From the NCBI GenBank assembly GCA_947168655.1, contig CAMVMU010000011.1, positions 1 to 42,258 of the forward strand: DNA of 42,258 bases, read 5' to 3'. The position numbers and the translations under genes were made by a program. The notes below the pieces were generated by a model that had not been told where the DNA came from, made no database searches, and saw only the letters and a list, made by a program, of their open reading frames with translations. The stretch is from an uncultured Oscillospiraceae bacterium (GTDB lineage Bacteria > Bacillota > Clostridia > Oscillospirales > Oscillospiraceae). Below are positions 7,064-16,231 of the stretch, in pieces (the first letter of the stretch is position 1; each line of letters starts with the position of its first letter).

Positions 7064-8986
7064 ATGGCAGAGCAGGTCAACAATCAGAGCCAGCAGGAGC
7101 TCAGCGAGATCCTGCAGATCCGCCGGGACAAGCTGAAGGCTTTGCAGGAGGCGGGCCAGAATCCCTTTGAGATCACCACGTATGACGTGAGCCATCACAC
7201 CCAGGAGATCAAGGACAACTTTGACGCCCTGGAGGGCTCCGCCGTGTCCGTGGCCGGCCGCCTCATGAGCAAGCGCGGCATGGGCAAGGTGTCTTTCTGC
7301 GACCTGCAGGACAAGACCGGCCGCATCCAGATCTACGCCCGGAAGGACGAGATGGATGAGGAGATCTATAACCGCTTCAAGAAGTTTGACATCGGCGACA
7401 TCGTGGGCGTAAAGGGCGAGGTGTTCCGCACCCAGCGGGGCGAGATGAGTGTCCGCGCCAATGAGATCACCCTGCTGAGCAAGTCTCTCCAGCCCCTGCC
7501 CGAGAAGTTCCATGGCCTCACCGACAAGGAGCTGCGCTACCGCCAGCGGTACGTGGACCTGATCATGAACCCGGAGTCCAAGCGGAACTTTGAGATTCGC
7601 AGCAAGTTTGTCTCCTTCCTGCGCCGCTATCTGGAGGATCGCGGCTTCATGGAGGTGGAGACGCCCGTCCTCAACACCATCGCCGGCGGCGCCAACGCCC
7701 GGCCTTTCATCACCCACCACAACACCCTGGATATCGACATGTATATGCGCATCGCCACCGAGCTGCACCTGAAGCGGCTCATCGTGGGCGGTCTGGAGCG
7801 CGTGTTCGAGGTGGGCCGCATCTTCCGCAACGAGGGCATGGACACCAAGCACAACCCGGAGTTCACCACCTGCGAGCTGTATCAGGCCTTTACCAACCTG
7901 GACGGCATGATGGACATTCTGGAGGGCATCATCTCCGGCGCCGCCATGGAGATCCTGGGCACCTATCACGTCACCTGGCTGGGCAATGACATCGACCTGA
8001 CCCCGTCCTGGCGCCGCGTCACCATGGCCGACGCGGTGAAGGCCGTCACCGGCGCAGACTTCATGGCCTGCGAGGGCGACGCCGACGCCGGTGTGGCGCT
8101 GGCCAGGAGCGTGGGCGTGGACATGGACGGCGTGGACCACACCTGGGGCAACGCCCTGTATGAGACCTTCGACCAGAAGGTGGAGGAGACGCTGATCCAG
8201 CCCACTTTCATCACCATGTACCCCGTTGAGGTCAGCCCCCTGGCCAAGCGCAGCCCCGCCGACCCCCATCTCACCGAGCGCTACGAGATGTTCATCTGCG
8301 GCTGCGAGATGGGCAACGCCTTCAGCGAGCTCAACGACCCCATCGACCAGTACGAGCGCTTCAAGGCCCAGGCGGCCAAGCGCGCCAACGGCGACGACGA
8401 GGCCGACATGATGGACGAGGACTTTGTCCTGGCCCTGGAGTACGGCATGCCCCCCACCGGCGGTCTGGGTTTTGGCATCGACCGCTGTTCCATGATGCTT
8501 TGCGGCACCGACTCCATCCGCGACGTGATCCTGTTCCCCACCATGAAGCCGCTGGATCTGCCTAAGAAGAAGGAGGAGAAGCCCGCTGCCCCCGTGGCGG
8601 AGGAGAAGATCGACTTCTCCAACGTGGTGATCGAGCCCCTGTTCGCCAATCAGGTGGATTTTGAGACCTTCAGCAAGTCTGACTTCCGGGCCGTGAAAGT
8701 CCTCAAGTGCGAGGCGGTAAAGAAGTCCAAGAAGCTGCTGCAGTTCACTCTGGACGACGGCACCGGCACCGAGCGAACCATCCTCAGCGGCATCCACGAG
8801 TTCTACGAGCCGGAGGAGCTGGTGGGGAAGACCTGCATCGCCATCACCAACCTGCCCCCCCGCGCCATGATGGGCATCGAGTCCTGCGGTATGCTGATCA
8901 GCGCTGTCCACAAGGAGGGCGAGGAGGAGAAGCTCCACCTGCTGATGGTGGATCCCCACATCCCCGCCGGCGCCAAGCTCTATTGA
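7064..8986 (+). CDS. lysS: Lysyl-tRNA synthetase, class II, with C-terminal tRNA-binding domain
   Basis: A 640-residue enzyme that charges tRNA-Lys. The anticodon-binding OB fold covers about 55-150. Class II motif 2 is FRNEGMDTKHNPEFT (about 253-267) and motif 3 GLGFGIDRC (about 467). Standard LysS ends near residue 500; here a Lys/Glu/Pro linker leads to an extra domain (about 530-640) matching the EMAPII/Trbp111-type tRNA-binding fold found at the C-terminus of many MetRS proteins (FSKSDFRAVKVLKCEAVKKS and NLPPRAMMGIESCGMLI). The ribosome-binding site AAAGGAG is well placed. It is probably cotranscribed with greA. Confidence 0.95.
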   Translation: MAEQVNNQSQQELSEILQIRRDKLKALQEAGQNPFEITTYDVSHHTQEIKDNFDALEGSAVSVAGRLMSKRGMGKVSFCDLQDKTGRIQIYARKDEMDEEIYNRFKKFDIGDIVGVKGEVFRTQRGEMSVRANEITLLSKSLQPLPEKFHGLTDKELRYRQRYVDLIMNPESKRNFEIRSKFVSFLRRYLEDRGFMEVETPVLNTIAGGANARPFITHHNTLDIDMYMRIATELHLKRLIVGGLERVFEVGRIFRNEGMDTKHNPEFTTCELYQAFTNLDGMMDILEGIISGAAMEILGTYHVTWLGNDIDLTPSWRRVTMADAVKAVTGADFMACEGDADAGVALARSVGVDMDGVDHTWGNALYETFDQKVEETLIQPTFITMYPVEVSPLAKRSPADPHLTERYEMFICGCEMGNAFSELNDPIDQYERFKAQAAKRANGDDEADMMDEDFVLALEYGMPPTGGLGFGIDRCSMMLCGTDSIRDVILFPTMKPLDLPKKKEEKPAAPVAEEKIDFSNVVIEPLFANQVDFETFSKSDFRAVKVLKCEAVKKSKKLLQFTLDDGTGTERTILSGIHEFYEPEELVGKTCIAITNLPPRAMMGIESCGMLISAVHKEGEEEKLHLLMVDPHIPAGAKLY

Positions 8987-9060
8987 TCCCGGAGGATTTT
9001 CAGGTTCGAGTCTCAGATCCGCGCAGGGAAAAGCGCGGTCACCTCTCCACTGCATCGCAA

Positions 9061-9099
9061 AAAAGGACCCGTATTCCTTGTGAATACGGGTCCTTTTTT
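9061..9099. terminator. Bidirectional terminator between lysS and the MATE gene
   Basis: A perfect 16-bp stem (9061-9076 with 9082-9097) has a 5-base loop, flanked by A and T runs on both sides. It sits between convergent genes and ends both transcripts. Confidence 0.95.
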
Positions 9100-9100
9100 G

Positions 9101-10852
9101 TCAAGCCGCCTTTTCCGTCGGAAGTTTCAGCGTCAGGTTGTTCAAATTCAGTGAGTAGATGTAGTGGGCCTCCTTCGCCATCGCCAGCGTGAGACGAATG
9201 CCCAGGGCGTCCTTTCCCTCCCGGGGAATATAGTGCACCGGATCAAAGGCGCCGCAGTCATCCCGGAAGCGCACCACCCATCCGTCCTTTTTGCGCAGCA
9301 CGCGCACGGAAAGATGGTGGGGTTTATTGTCTTTTTCAAACCCGTGCAGGATGGTGTTGCCGGCCATTTCCTCGATGCAAAGAGCGATCCGTTTGCTGAT
9401 CCTGGGGCTCTCCCCGTGGGCCAGGCAGAAAGCTTCCGCCTCCCGCACAACGGTTCCCATCTCCTGCAGAGTCTGGATGTCAGCTTCCAGCACGTCCTCT
9501 TTCGGCACAATGAAATCGTCCTTCAAAAGCAGGAACGCGCCGTTTTTCCAGGGCAGCGTCCTGGTGCGGCAGCGGATATAGAGGCAAATGACCAGCAGGG
9601 TGATCAACTGACCCGCCACGAAATAGAACCAAATGCCCGTTGTCCCCAGAAAACGGCTCAGCACGAAGGCCGCCAGTGCCGGGAAAATGGCTCCGCCAAA
9701 TAGAGATATCCCCTCTGTCAGCAGTTCCCTGCCCATGACCTGATAGGCGTTTTTCAGGGCGCTGTTGATGCAGCAGGGGATCAGTCCTGCGGCAAACAGC
9801 CGCACGCCCAGAATGGCCATCGTCTGCACCGCCCCGGCCTGCGGAACGAACAGCCCCACAAAAACGGGGGCAAAAACAACCAATATGGCCCCCACAGCGA
9901 GACCCAGTATCACGGAATCCCGGAAAAGCTGCTTCATCACATCTTCCAGGCCGGAACGGTCCTCCTCGCTGAAAAGGATCCCGGCCAGCGTCAGCGACAC
10001 ACCGCCGATCCCCGTGGCAATGCAGTTGGCGGAGTTGCCGATGGAGGTCAGCACGGAGTAGGCCGCCACAGCGTCGCTTCCGCCTGTCCCCAGCAGGATC
10101 TTGTTGAGCAGGAAGATCAGAATGACGGAGGAGGCCATGTTGAATACGGCGGGGACACCGCTTCGGAACAGCTCCGCGATTTTCTTCCCCGTGATCAGAC
10201 GCCGGGAGAAGCGGAACATGCATTTTTTGGACAGGAAGTAGAAACAGCCCACCGCCAGCGCAACGTAATAGCTGATGGAGGACGCCAGACCCATGCCGAA
10301 CATGCCACCGTGGAATACCAGTACGTTCAACAGATCCAGACCGATATCCGAGAGCGTCATCCCCAGAACGGCGGCAATGAGCAGCCTGTTCTGGCCCGCC
10401 ATCTGCATGAAGGGCACCAGGATCAGCGCACCCATGGATGCCGGCGCGCCGATCATGAATCCGATCAGATAGCTCCGTGTCTGATCAAACAGCGCGCCCT
10501 CCCTGCCTGCGCCCATCATGGTGGCAATGGGAGAACTGAAGACCAGCACCAACAGCGTCAGGGAGAGGGATATCCCCATGGTCAGCGCAACGGCGGAGGA
10601 ATAGCCGGCGTTGGTCTCCTCCTGAGATCCCCGCCCCAGCGATTTGCTGCATGCCACCTGTATGCCGGCGGCCAGCATGCTGCCCAGCGCCCCGATCACC
10701 AGCAGAATGGGGCTTGCCAGCTGGTACGCCGCAATGGACTCCACGCCGAGAAAGCGGCCGATGATCACGCTGTCAATCAAAAGGCACAGCGACACGGTCA
10801 GCGCGGAGAAGATCTGCGCCGTCAGCATTTGTCTGATCAATTTCCGAAGCAT
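9101..10852 (-). CDS. MATE family efflux transporter fused to a C-terminal GHKL/RsbW-like ATPase domain
   Basis: A 583-residue protein. Residues 1-445 form a MATE-type exporter with about 12 membrane helices and the duplicated halves of the family (ADSVIIGR-like start: LIDSVIIGRFLGVESIAAYQ). The last 125 residues are soluble and carry ATPase-fold features of the RsbW/SpoIIAB type: N-box EEMAGN at 494-499, DDCGAFDP at 531-538, and GKDALGIRL. ATG 10852 is selected because AAAGGAGACC precedes it and the first membrane helix follows; a longer frame has no ribosome-binding site. Substrate is unknown. The fused domain suggests nucleotide sensing or kinase-like control, which is inference. Confidence 0.9.
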   Translation of the reverse strand: MLRKLIRQMLTAQIFSALTVSLCLLIDSVIIGRFLGVESIAAYQLASPILLVIGALGSMLAAGIQVACSKSLGRGSQEETNAGYSSAVALTMGISLSLTLLVLVFSSPIATMMGAGREGALFDQTRSYLIGFMIGAPASMGALILVPFMQMAGQNRLLIAAVLGMTLSDIGLDLLNVLVFHGGMFGMGLASSISYYVALAVGCFYFLSKKCMFRFSRRLITGKKIAELFRSGVPAVFNMASSVILIFLLNKILLGTGGSDAVAAYSVLTSIGNSANCIATGIGGVSLTLAGILFSEEDRSGLEDVMKQLFRDSVILGLAVGAILVVFAPVFVGLFVPQAGAVQTMAILGVRLFAAGLIPCCINSALKNAYQVMGRELLTEGISLFGGAIFPALAAFVLSRFLGTTGIWFYFVAGQLITLLVICLYIRCRTRTLPWKNGAFLLLKDDFIVPKEDVLEADIQTLQEMGTVVREAEAFCLAHGESPRISKRIALCIEEMAGNTILHGFEKDNKPHHLSVRVLRKKDGWVVRFRDDCGAFDPVHYIPREGKDALGIRLTLAMAKEAHYIYSLNLNNLTLKLPTEKAA

Positions 10853-10894
10853 TGTCTGGTCTCCTTTGTCAGGCTCGTCATCACGTGTCCACAA

Positions 10895-10923
10895 ATTATA
10901 TACGAAAACCGCGAAACAATCAA
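10895..10923 (-). promoter_or_regulatory. Sigma-A promoter of the MATE gene
   Basis: On the minus strand TTGATT (10923-10918), 17 bases, TATAAT (10900-10895). The leader to the ATG at 10852 is about 35 bases. Confidence 0.75.
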
Positions 10924-11114
10924 CAATGGCAAACAAAAAACCGATCGAATAAAAAAGCGGAAGAGCCACTTGTCTGAGGGGGCAACAGCCTCTTCCACCC
11001 TGGCGTATCGTTTGATACCGAGTGATCAACGACAGGAATCCGGCGGAAGAGTTGGCACTCCTGGGAAAAATGACGAAAAATTCTCAAAAAAGGCTTACTA
11101 CAAGTGATACAAGG

Positions 11115-11123
11115 TGCTATAAT
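11115..11123 (+). promoter_or_regulatory. Extended -10 promoter of the large secreted protein gene
   Basis: TGCTATAAT (11115-11123) is an extended -10 element. A poor -35, TTACTA (11095-11100), lies 17 bases upstream of TATAAT. The leader is about 98 bases and contains a small CCCG/CGGG hairpin near 11145. Confidence 0.65.
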
Positions 11124-11227
11124 ACATAAGGTGTGATAATGCGTCCCGTTTTCGATGCGGGTCATCGCAGATTATCTCGCCAATATACCGATTTTAGTAC
11201 CAAATTGAGGAAGGGAAGGATTCTTGA

Positions 11228-14200
11228 ATGAAATGTACTCGCAAATTCCTCGCATGGATACTATCCGTCTGCCTGGTCGTCAGTCTGCTTCCGGGCACCG
11301 CGCTCTCCGCCGCGGCGGAAGAGTCAGAAACCGGGAGTCTCGCCCTGACCGGGAACACCGGCGCGACCCTGACCTGTGATTTCACGCCCCTGTCCGCCGA
11401 GGTGGACAACAACGACCTGGCCATCGTCGAGATCCGGGGCAATACCGTCCGGGTCATCGGCAAAGACGGCGCCGTGGGCGTTGCCCGTCTGACCGTAGAG
11501 AGCAGCGCGGGATATCAGGTCTATGACATCCCCATCGGCTATACCACCTTTGCCTTCAACGGTGATCAGCTCACCGTCATTCCCGGCAGCAGCGCCAACT
11601 ATGAGGTGGCCGGCGTCAACTCCGCCGACGAGGAGTACCTGGTGGGCGACGCGACCTATACTCTGCCGGTGACCACCGATGAGAACGGTTACAGCGTATA
11701 TGAAAACACCGATACCTACAAGCTCTGCGTCGGACTCAAGAAGGCCGGCGGCATCTACGTTTTTACCGGCACGGGCGCGGATTCCTGCATCGCCGTGAAG
11801 AAGGCCGCCACCGCTCCCACCACCATCCTGCTGGCGGGCCTGGATCTGACCTCCTCCTTCACCGCACCCATCACCATTAAGAAGGAATCCACCACGACCG
11901 CCACTATCACGGCGCTGGCGGGTTACACCAATACCCTGACCGACGCCGACTTCAATAACGCTGACACCTACGGCGATCCCACCGAGGACGGCGGCGACGG
12001 CACCAACACCGCCTACGCAGAATCCGCGGTCATCAAGGGCAAGTCCAACGCCAATCTGACGCTGAACGGCGAGGGCACCCTCAACCTGGTGTGCAACACC
12101 AAGAACGCCCTGAAGGTGGGCGAATACGGCAGCCTGACCATCGACGGGCTGACCCTGAACGTCACCTCCGCCAAAAACGGCATTTCCAGCGACAACACCA
12201 TGGTCATCAACGGCGGCAACATCACCGTAACCACCGCTTCCGGCGACTGCATCCGCACCGATCCCGACACAGTGGACGCCAATGCGGGCTGTGCCGCCAA
12301 CATCGTCATCAACGGCGGCACCTTTAACCTGCACTCCGCCAGCGACGGCATCCAGTCTGCCCAGGATCTTACCATCAACGGCGGCGATTTCACCATTCAG
12401 GCCGGCGCCGGCTACAACGACAGCAGCTTTGACAAGGACACCATGAGCTGCAAGGGCATCAAGGGCACCAATCCCTCCGACGATGAAACCGCAGAGGGCA
12501 CCAATGTGGTGACCATCAACGGCGGCACCTTCCATCTGAACACGGCGGATGACGCCATCCACTCCGACGGCACCATCGCGATCCTGGGCGGCGAATTCGA
12601 CATCCAGACCGGTGACGACGGCGTCCACGCCGACACCCGGGTGGACTTCGGCGCCGAGAACGCCGCGGACTGCAAGATCCATCTCACCGTGTCCACCTGC
12701 TATGAGGGCCTGGAGTCCAAGGATGTGTACATCTGGTCCGGCTGCTACAGCGTCCGCTCCTCCGACGACGGCATCAACGCCGCCGGCGGCAGCAGCAACG
12801 GCACCGATCCCGGCGGCGGTGGCTTTGACCCCTGGAACCCCGGCGGCGGAGGCAGCTCCGGCGGCGACTATTCCCTGAACGTCAAGGGCGGTCTCGTCAA
12901 CGTCAATGCGGACGGCGACGGCTTGGACTCCAACGGCGCGCTGAGCATCACCGGCGGCAGCGTCATCGTCTGGGGCCAGGCCACCGGCGGCGACAACTCC
13001 CCCCTGGACTGCGACGGCACCATGACCGTCAACGGCGGCACCGTCTTCGCAGGCGGCACCAATCCCATGAACGAGAATCCCGATTCCTCCACCAGCCAGC
13101 CATACGTCAAGTACGGCTCCTCCGGCGGCGGCTGGGGCGGCGGTGGCAGCTCCATCACCGCGGGCAAGACTGTGGTGGTCAAGAACGCCAGCAGTCAGGT
13201 GGTCTTCAGCATCCAGACCCCGAAGAACATCAACTACGCCCTCTATTCCTCCCCCAGCACCACCTCCAGCTGGTCCATCACCAGCGACAGCTCCACACCC
13301 ACGGCCAGCACGCTTTGGGCCGAGCACAGCTACGGCGCCTACGTCCAGACCACCGCGCCCACTTGCACCGTGGCCGGCGTCAGCACCGCCACATGCTCTG
13401 TCTGCGGCGATACCGTGACGGTGCCCATCGCTCCCACAGGCCATTCCTGGAGCTATGTCACCGTTGCTCCCACCCTCACCGAGGAGGGCTATGACCTCTA
13501 TACCTGTTCCGTGTGCGGCGGCCAGTACCGGACCAACTTCACCGAGGCTACCGGCTGCAGCGGCGGAAACCACAGCTGGGACGAGGGCGTCATGACCAAG
13601 GAGCCCACCTGCACCGAGGACGGTGAGATGTTCTACACCTGCTCTGTCTGCGGCGCAACCAAGACCGAGGCGATCCCCGCCCTGGGCCATGACTTCAACG
13701 AGGATGGCGTCTGCCAGCGCTGCGGCCTGGAGGCCTTCAAGGCCACCTTCGTCTGCAGCGAGGGCTGCTCCGTCACCGTCTATCCCACCCAGGATCTGAC
13801 CACAGGCGGCACCGGGAACGCTGCGTTTGCCTTCCCCCGCTCCAGTGCCGACGGTTCCATCGACGTCTCCGGCGAGGGCCAGGTGAACTTCGTGGTCGTC
13901 CTGGAGGACGGATACCGGGTGGAGAGCGTTGTGGCGACCCCCACCTCCAATTATAAGAATCTCAAGGCCAATGCCGACGCCACTGTGGCCAACAGCTATC
14001 GTGTCACCAAGATCACCGACGCCATCACCATCACCGTCACGGCCACCGATCAGGCCTGCGACCACGAGTTTGATGAGAACGGCTTCTGCATCCACTGCGG
14101 CGTGGAGGCTCCCAAGGTCGTCTTCACCTGCGACGAGGGATGCTCCGTCACCGCCTATCCCACCCAGGATATGACCACCGGCGGCGTGGAGAACGCCACC

Positions 14201-16021
14201 GTAGCCCTGGCACGTGACAGCGCCACCGGCGAGGTGGATCTCAACGGCAATGGCCAGGTCAACTTCGTTCTGAATCTCAAGAGCGGCTACGAGCTGGTGA
14301 GCGTCACTCCCGGCGGGGCTTACAAGAACCTGAAGGGGCCCGCAGATACCGGCGTGGAAAACGGCTACCGCGTGACCAAGATCACCGGCACAGCCACCAT
14401 TGATGTCGTCACCAGGCAGGTGGGCTACACGGTCCACTTCTCCGTTCCCGCCGGTGTGACGCAGCCTGCAGACATGACCTGCTTGCCGGAGGGCAGCATC
14501 AACCTGCCCACGGTGGAGGCCCCCGAGGGCTACACCTTCCTGGGCTGGGTCGTGGAAGATTACGACAACGTCACCGACAAGCCTGCCGAGATCCTGACCG
14601 GCGACTACACCGCCACGGAGGAGATCACCCTGAAGGCCCTGTTCACCTACGTGGACGGCGAGGGCACCGGCGGCGTTGCCTATGAGCTTCTGACCGCTGC
14701 TCCTGCCGACTGGGCCGGCAATTATGTCATCACCAACAACAGCACCACAACCAAGTACGTTGCAAAGGGTGTGACGCCCGCCTCCAACGGCGCAAGCATT
14801 GAGAACACCACCAACTGCAGCACGCTTGCTGTCTCCGGCATCACCATGGAGGATAACCTGCTGACAAATGTGGCCGAGGATTACGTCTTTACCCTGGCTG
14901 CCAACGGCAGCTACTATACCGTGCAGAGCGTTTCCACCGGCACTTATGTCGGAATGAACGCCTCTTCCTATCTGTCCGGCTACACCGCCATCAATTCCAC
15001 CTACTGCAACTGGACGCCCGCCATCAACGCCAGCGGCGCCGCGCAGCTGAAAAACGCCGCCAACGGCAGCTATCCGTACCTTGGCTTCAGCACCGGCAGC
15101 AACTACTTCTGGGGCGCCTCCACCAACTACGCCAACGTGCTCCAGCTCTGGAAGGAAGTTCAGATCGGCACCGCCTATTACACCACCGAGCTGCCCCACG
15201 AGCACACCCCCGCCGAGGCGGTGAAGGAGAACGAGGTCGCTGCCACCTGCGAGGAGGCCGGCCACTACGACAGCGTGGTTTACTGCACCGTGTGCGGTGA
15301 GGAAATCAGCCGCGAGACCGTGGAGATCCCCGCACTGGGCCACAAGTGGGGCACTCCCACCTACGAGTGGGCTGCTGACAACAGCAGCGTGACAGCCACC
15401 GTGGTTTGCGAGAATGATGAGAGCCACGTGATCACCGAGACGGTGGATACCACCTACGCGGTTATCACCGAGCCCACCACCGAGGCCGAGGGCCTGGGCC
15501 GCTACACGGCGGTGTTCACCAACGAGCTGTTCGCCACCCAGACCAGGGACGTGGTGCTGCCGCAGCTGGAGATCCAGGGGTATCACATCTACGTGACCAA
15601 CAAGACCGCGGCGCCCAGCCTTGCCACCACAACTCTGAACGATGAGACGCTGTACAGCGGTGAGGTGACCTTCACTGTGACCTGTGCCAAGGCCTGCGTG
15701 GTAGCCATTGCCAACGCCGACGGCACCTACACCAAACTGGACTGCACCACCACGGACAGCGGCGAGCATGCGTTCACCGTGCCGGTGACGGATGCCGACG
15801 TGAGGATCGTGGTTGCCCTGCGCGGCGACGCCAACCTGGACGGCAAGGTATCCACCTCGGATGCCACGCTGGTGAAGCAGAAGTATCTGGGCACGGCGTT
15901 TGCCATCGACGCGAACCTGCAGGCACTGACGGCTGACGCCAACAAGGACGGCAAGATCTCCACCGTGGACGCCTCCGTCATCAAGCAGGCGTACCTGGGC
16001 AGCTACACCATCCTGTGGTGA
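11228..16021 (+). CDS. Large secreted carbohydrate-binding (Cthe_2159-like) beta-helix protein with dockerin
   Basis: A 1597-residue exported protein. Residues 1-31 are a signal peptide. About 120-650 is a beta-helix-like region with recurring rungs (TINGGTFHL, LTINGGDFTI, ADDAIHSDGT) resembling the Cthe_2159 polygalacturonate/cellulose-binding family, with Gly-rich loops. Six CxxC segments (CSVCG, CQRCG, CIHCG, CTVCG) occur between about 720 and 1355. Two roughly 115-residue tandem repeats start with FVCSEGCSVTVYPTQD and FTCDEGCSVTAYPTQD (about bases 13738 and 14110). A ricin-like or fascin-like segment around 1150-1310 is possible. The end (1531-1597) is a type I dockerin with two DxNxDG calcium loops. 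It likely binds plant polysaccharide and docks to a cohesin, though no cohesin gene is nearby. Confidence 0.9.
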   Translation: MKCTRKFLAWILSVCLVVSLLPGTALSAAAEESETGSLALTGNTGATLTCDFTPLSAEVDNNDLAIVEIRGNTVRVIGKDGAVGVARLTVESSAGYQVYDIPIGYTTFAFNGDQLTVIPGSSANYEVAGVNSADEEYLVGDATYTLPVTTDENGYSVYENTDTYKLCVGLKKAGGIYVFTGTGADSCIAVKKAATAPTTILLAGLDLTSSFTAPITIKKESTTTATITALAGYTNTLTDADFNNADTYGDPTEDGGDGTNTAYAESAVIKGKSNANLTLNGEGTLNLVCNTKNALKVGEYGSLTIDGLTLNVTSAKNGISSDNTMVINGGNITVTTASGDCIRTDPDTVDANAGCAANIVINGGTFNLHSASDGIQSAQDLTINGGDFTIQAGAGYNDSSFDKDTMSCKGIKGTNPSDDETAEGTNVVTINGGTFHLNTADDAIHSDGTIAILGGEFDIQTGDDGVHADTRVDFGAENAADCKIHLTVSTCYEGLESKDVYIWSGCYSVRSSDDGINAAGGSSNGTDPGGGGFDPWNPGGGGSSGGDYSLNVKGGLVNVNADGDGLDSNGALSITGGSVIVWGQATGGDNSPLDCDGTMTVNGGTVFAGGTNPMNENPDSSTSQPYVKYGSSGGGWGGGGSSITAGKTVVVKNASSQVVFSIQTPKNINYALYSSPSTTSSWSITSDSSTPTASTLWAEHSYGAYVQTTAPTCTVAGVSTATCSVCGDTVTVPIAPTGHSWSYVTVAPTLTEEGYDLYTCSVCGGQYRTNFTEATGCSGGNHSWDEGVMTKEPTCTEDGEMFYTCSVCGATKTEAIPALGHDFNEDGVCQRCGLEAFKATFVCSEGCSVTVYPTQDLTTGGTGNAAFAFPRSSADGSIDVSGEGQVNFVVVLEDGYRVESVVATPTSNYKNLKANADATVANSYRVTKITDAITITVTATDQACDHEFDENGFCIHCGVEAPKVVFTCDEGCSVTAYPTQDMTTGGVENATVALARDSATGEVDLNGNGQVNFVLNLKSGYELVSVTPGGAYKNLKGPADTGVENGYRVTKITGTATIDVVTRQVGYTVHFSVPAGVTQPADMTCLPEGSINLPTVEAPEGYTFLGWVVEDYDNVTDKPAEILTGDYTATEEITLKALFTYVDGEGTGGVAYELLTAAPADWAGNYVITNNSTTTKYVAKGVTPASNGASIENTTNCSTLAVSGITMEDNLLTNVAEDYVFTLAANGSYYTVQSVSTGTYVGMNASSYLSGYTAINSTYCNWTPAINASGAAQLKNAANGSYPYLGFSTGSNYFWGASTNYANVLQLWKEVQIGTAYYTTELPHEHTPAEAVKENEVAATCEEAGHYDSVVYCTVCGEEISRETVEIPALGHKWGTPTYEWAADNSSVTATVVCENDESHVITETVDTTYAVITEPTTEAEGLGRYTAVFTNELFATQTRDVVLPQLEIQGYHIYVTNKTAAPSLATTTLNDETLYSGEVTFTVTCAKACVVAIANADGTYTKLDCTTTDSGEHAFTVPVTDADVRIVVALRGDANLDGKVSTSDATLVKQKYLGTAFAIDANLQALTADANKDGKISTVDASVIKQAYLGSYTILW

Positions 16022-16055
16022 CGCATCACCGGACAGAAAAATAGAAAATCGGAAA

Positions 16056-16087
16056 AGAACGGGCGCGCCCATGGGCGCGCCCGTTCT
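16056..16087 (+). terminator. Terminator-like perfect palindrome after the dockerin protein
   Basis: A 32-base perfect palindrome forms a 14-bp, extremely GC-rich stem with a CATG loop, 34 bases after the stop codon. The following bases (CTGTATATAA) lack a proper T run, so it may act as a 3'-end barrier rather than a classical terminator. Confidence 0.65.
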
Positions 16088-16150
16088 CTGTATATAACAA
16101 GAATCACTCGATAGGGGGCTCCACCGTTGATGTGCAGAAACGAGCGGCCG

Positions 16151-16164
16151 TATTATCGATAATA
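16151..16164. other. 14-bp AT-rich palindrome upstream of idi
   Basis: TATTATCGATAATA reads the same on both strands and lies about 70 bases upstream of the probable -35 box. Such a site could bind a dimeric regulator. No cognate regulator gene lies within the cluster. Confidence 0.4.
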
Positions 16165-16231
16165 TATTATAGAAATGCGAATAATCGCAAATGCACTGCA
16201 CACCGGAGGGAGAAAAAAGGACAGGACAGTA

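Larger units (their letters stand above)
10853..11227. other. Divergent intergenic region between the MATE gene and the large secreted protein
   Basis: This 375-base stretch holds one promoter for each flanking gene and no credible gene. It also carries GGAAGAG at 10959-10965 and 11045-11051 with CTCTTCC at 10990-10996 between them, so the middle element can pair with either flank. On the minus strand the pair closest to the MATE gene is followed by a run of six T, as in a terminator. Whether this region is transcribed on that strand is not clear. Confidence 0.6.

Noticed and set aside
9010-9030. A GGTTCGAGTCTC stretch after lysS resembling a tRNA T-loop
   Set aside because: The flanking bases do not form a T stem, and no acceptor, D or anticodon arm is present.
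6992-9055. An open frame of 687 codons on the minus strand opposite lysS
   Set aside because: lysS is unambiguous on the plus strand; the antisense product is His/Leu/Gly-rich and matches nothing.
10930-11060. A possible T-box riboswitch on the minus strand
   Set aside because: Only the antiterminator-like part fits; the bulge lacks the ACC of the consensus, no Stem I with its conserved motifs is seen, and the MATE promoter lies downstream of it.
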